From CAYNQK01 sp964470375 (GTDB taxonomy: Bacteria; Spirochaetota; Spirochaetia; Treponematales; JBGSOB01): DNA of 5,697 nt. The stretch spans positions 1 to 5,697 of the forward strand of contig CAYYCP010000119.1 in NCBI GenBank assembly GCA_964470375.1, read 5' to 3'. Position 1 is the stretch's first letter. Each line of letters opens with the position of its first letter. Made by a program: the position numbers and the translations under genes. The notes beneath the pieces were generated by a model. It made no database searches. It had not been told where the DNA came from and saw only the letters and a list, made by a program, of their open reading frames with translations. Shown piece after piece: positions 5,139-5,697 of the stretch.

Positions 5139-5697
5139 ATGGGATCCGATAAGGTCGCCTGGGCCCTGGTGACGGGCGCCTCGAGCGGTATGGGGGCGGA
5201 CTTCGCCAGGCAGCTGGCAGAGAGGGGATACGGCCTCATCCTGACCGCCCGCCGCAGGCCGGAGATGGAGGCCCTGGCCGCTGAGATCCGCGCCGCCAGG
5301 AGGGGGGCGCGGATCGAGATAGTGGAGGCCGACCTGGCCAGGCCCGAATCCCTTGAAGGCCTCCTGCGGGCGGCCCAGGGCTTTGATGTCGAGGTTCTGG
5401 TGAACAACGCCGGATTCGGGGCCTACGGGCCCTTCGAGGCTCTGCCCGACGCCGCCGAGGCGGCCATGATCGGCGTGGACGTCATAGCCCTCACAAGGCT
5501 GACAAAGGCCTTCGCCCCGCTCATGCGCGCGAGGGGGCGCGGCTACATCCTCCAGACCGCCTCCATCGGGGCATTCCAGCCCTGTCCCCTCTACGCCTCC
5601 TACGGCGCTGCCAAGGCCTACGTCCTGAGCTACGGCCTAGCCGTGCGCGAGGAGCTGCGCGGCAGCGGCGTCTCGGTGACCGTGCTCTGCCCGGGGG
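5139..5697 (+). CDS. Short-chain dehydrogenase/reductase, DltE-like, 3' end cut off
   Basis: The gene is open from ATG 5139 to the window edge (186 codons plus one base), so most of a usual protein of about 260 residues is seen. GGAGG at 5128-5132 is well placed. The Rossmann NAD(P) loop is TGASSGMG (12-19), with R38 and R39 after the second strand favouring NADPH. D65 in ADL and NNAG (89-92) complete the cofactor site. The catalytic residues are S142, Y155 and K159 (YxxxK), and PG (185-186) follows the next strand. The asparagine usually found in the VNV segment of the catalytic tetrad is D114 here (GVDVIALT). GYGLILTARR and the overall pattern resemble COG0300 (DltE/YqjQ-type) oxidoreductases of unknown substrate. 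It probably shares a transcript with the flavoprotein, since no terminator with a U-tract lies between them. Confidence 0.9.
   Translation, partial: MGSDKVAWALVTGASSGMGADFARQLAERGYGLILTARRRPEMEALAAEIRAARRGARIEIVEADLARPESLEGLLRAAQGFDVEVLVNNAGFGAYGPFEALPDAAEAAMIGVDVIALTRLTKAFAPLMRARGRGYILQTASIGAFQPCPLYASYGAAKAYVLSYGLAVREELRGSGVSVTVLCPG

Overview
This is a GC-rich bacterial window (coding regions prefer G or C at third codon positions, with frequent AGG arginine codons). It carries eight gene-like units. In order these are a divergent pair at the left edge, a trpR-trpB2 operon, a roughly 370-base non-coding stretch with a long fold-back palindrome, a decayed beta-lactamase-type fragment, a vapBC toxin-antitoxin pair on the minus strand, and a flavoprotein followed by a short-chain dehydrogenase cut by the right edge. 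The host cannot be fixed from the sequence. A TrpR-family repressor beside a stand-alone TrpB2, high GC and AGG use would suit, for example, a high-GC spirochaete or a related free-living anaerobe. That is a weak inference.

Left part (1-1013). A minus-strand gene starts at 66 and leaves the window after 22 hydrophobic residues. It has a good promoter (TTGACA-N17-GATACT) and a Shine-Dalgarno sequence. Divergent from it, at 217-894, lies a membrane protein with a cytosolic-type four-cysteine domain. A 7-bp inverted repeat (ATCATAT-gaat-ATATGAT) lies between the two genes and could be an operator.

Centre (978-2857). A near-consensus promoter (TTGACA-N17-TATAAA) ends only 7 bases before the ATG of a Trp-repressor homologue, so the mRNA is probably leaderless. 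The repressor overlaps, by ATGA, a TrpB2-type tryptophan synthase beta-like enzyme. No trpA or other trp biosynthesis gene is present. The pair looks like a self-contained, repressor-controlled tryptophan or indole salvage operon. Downstream, positions 2700-2857 can fold back almost end to end: a 13-bp perfect outer inverted repeat encloses a long imperfect stem ending at CTTTTTT. It may be a mobile palindromic repeat that serves as the terminator.

Right part (3048-5697). A C-terminal beta-lactamase-like tail without its catalytic half is a gene remnant. It converges on a VapC PIN-domain toxin and its VapB ribbon-helix-helix antitoxin, which overlap by ATGA. The vapB promoter (TTGACT-N17-TATGCT) again leaves exactly 7 bases before the ATG, the same leaderless geometry as trpR. 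Divergent from vapB are an Isf-like flavodoxin-fold protein with a CxxCxxCx7C motif and, 72 bases later, a short-chain dehydrogenase of the DltE type, probably co-transcribed.

The most useful observations are the two leaderless promoters with identical spacing, the trpR-trpB2 unit and the 158-base fold-back element. I did not see a clear new multi-gene system.
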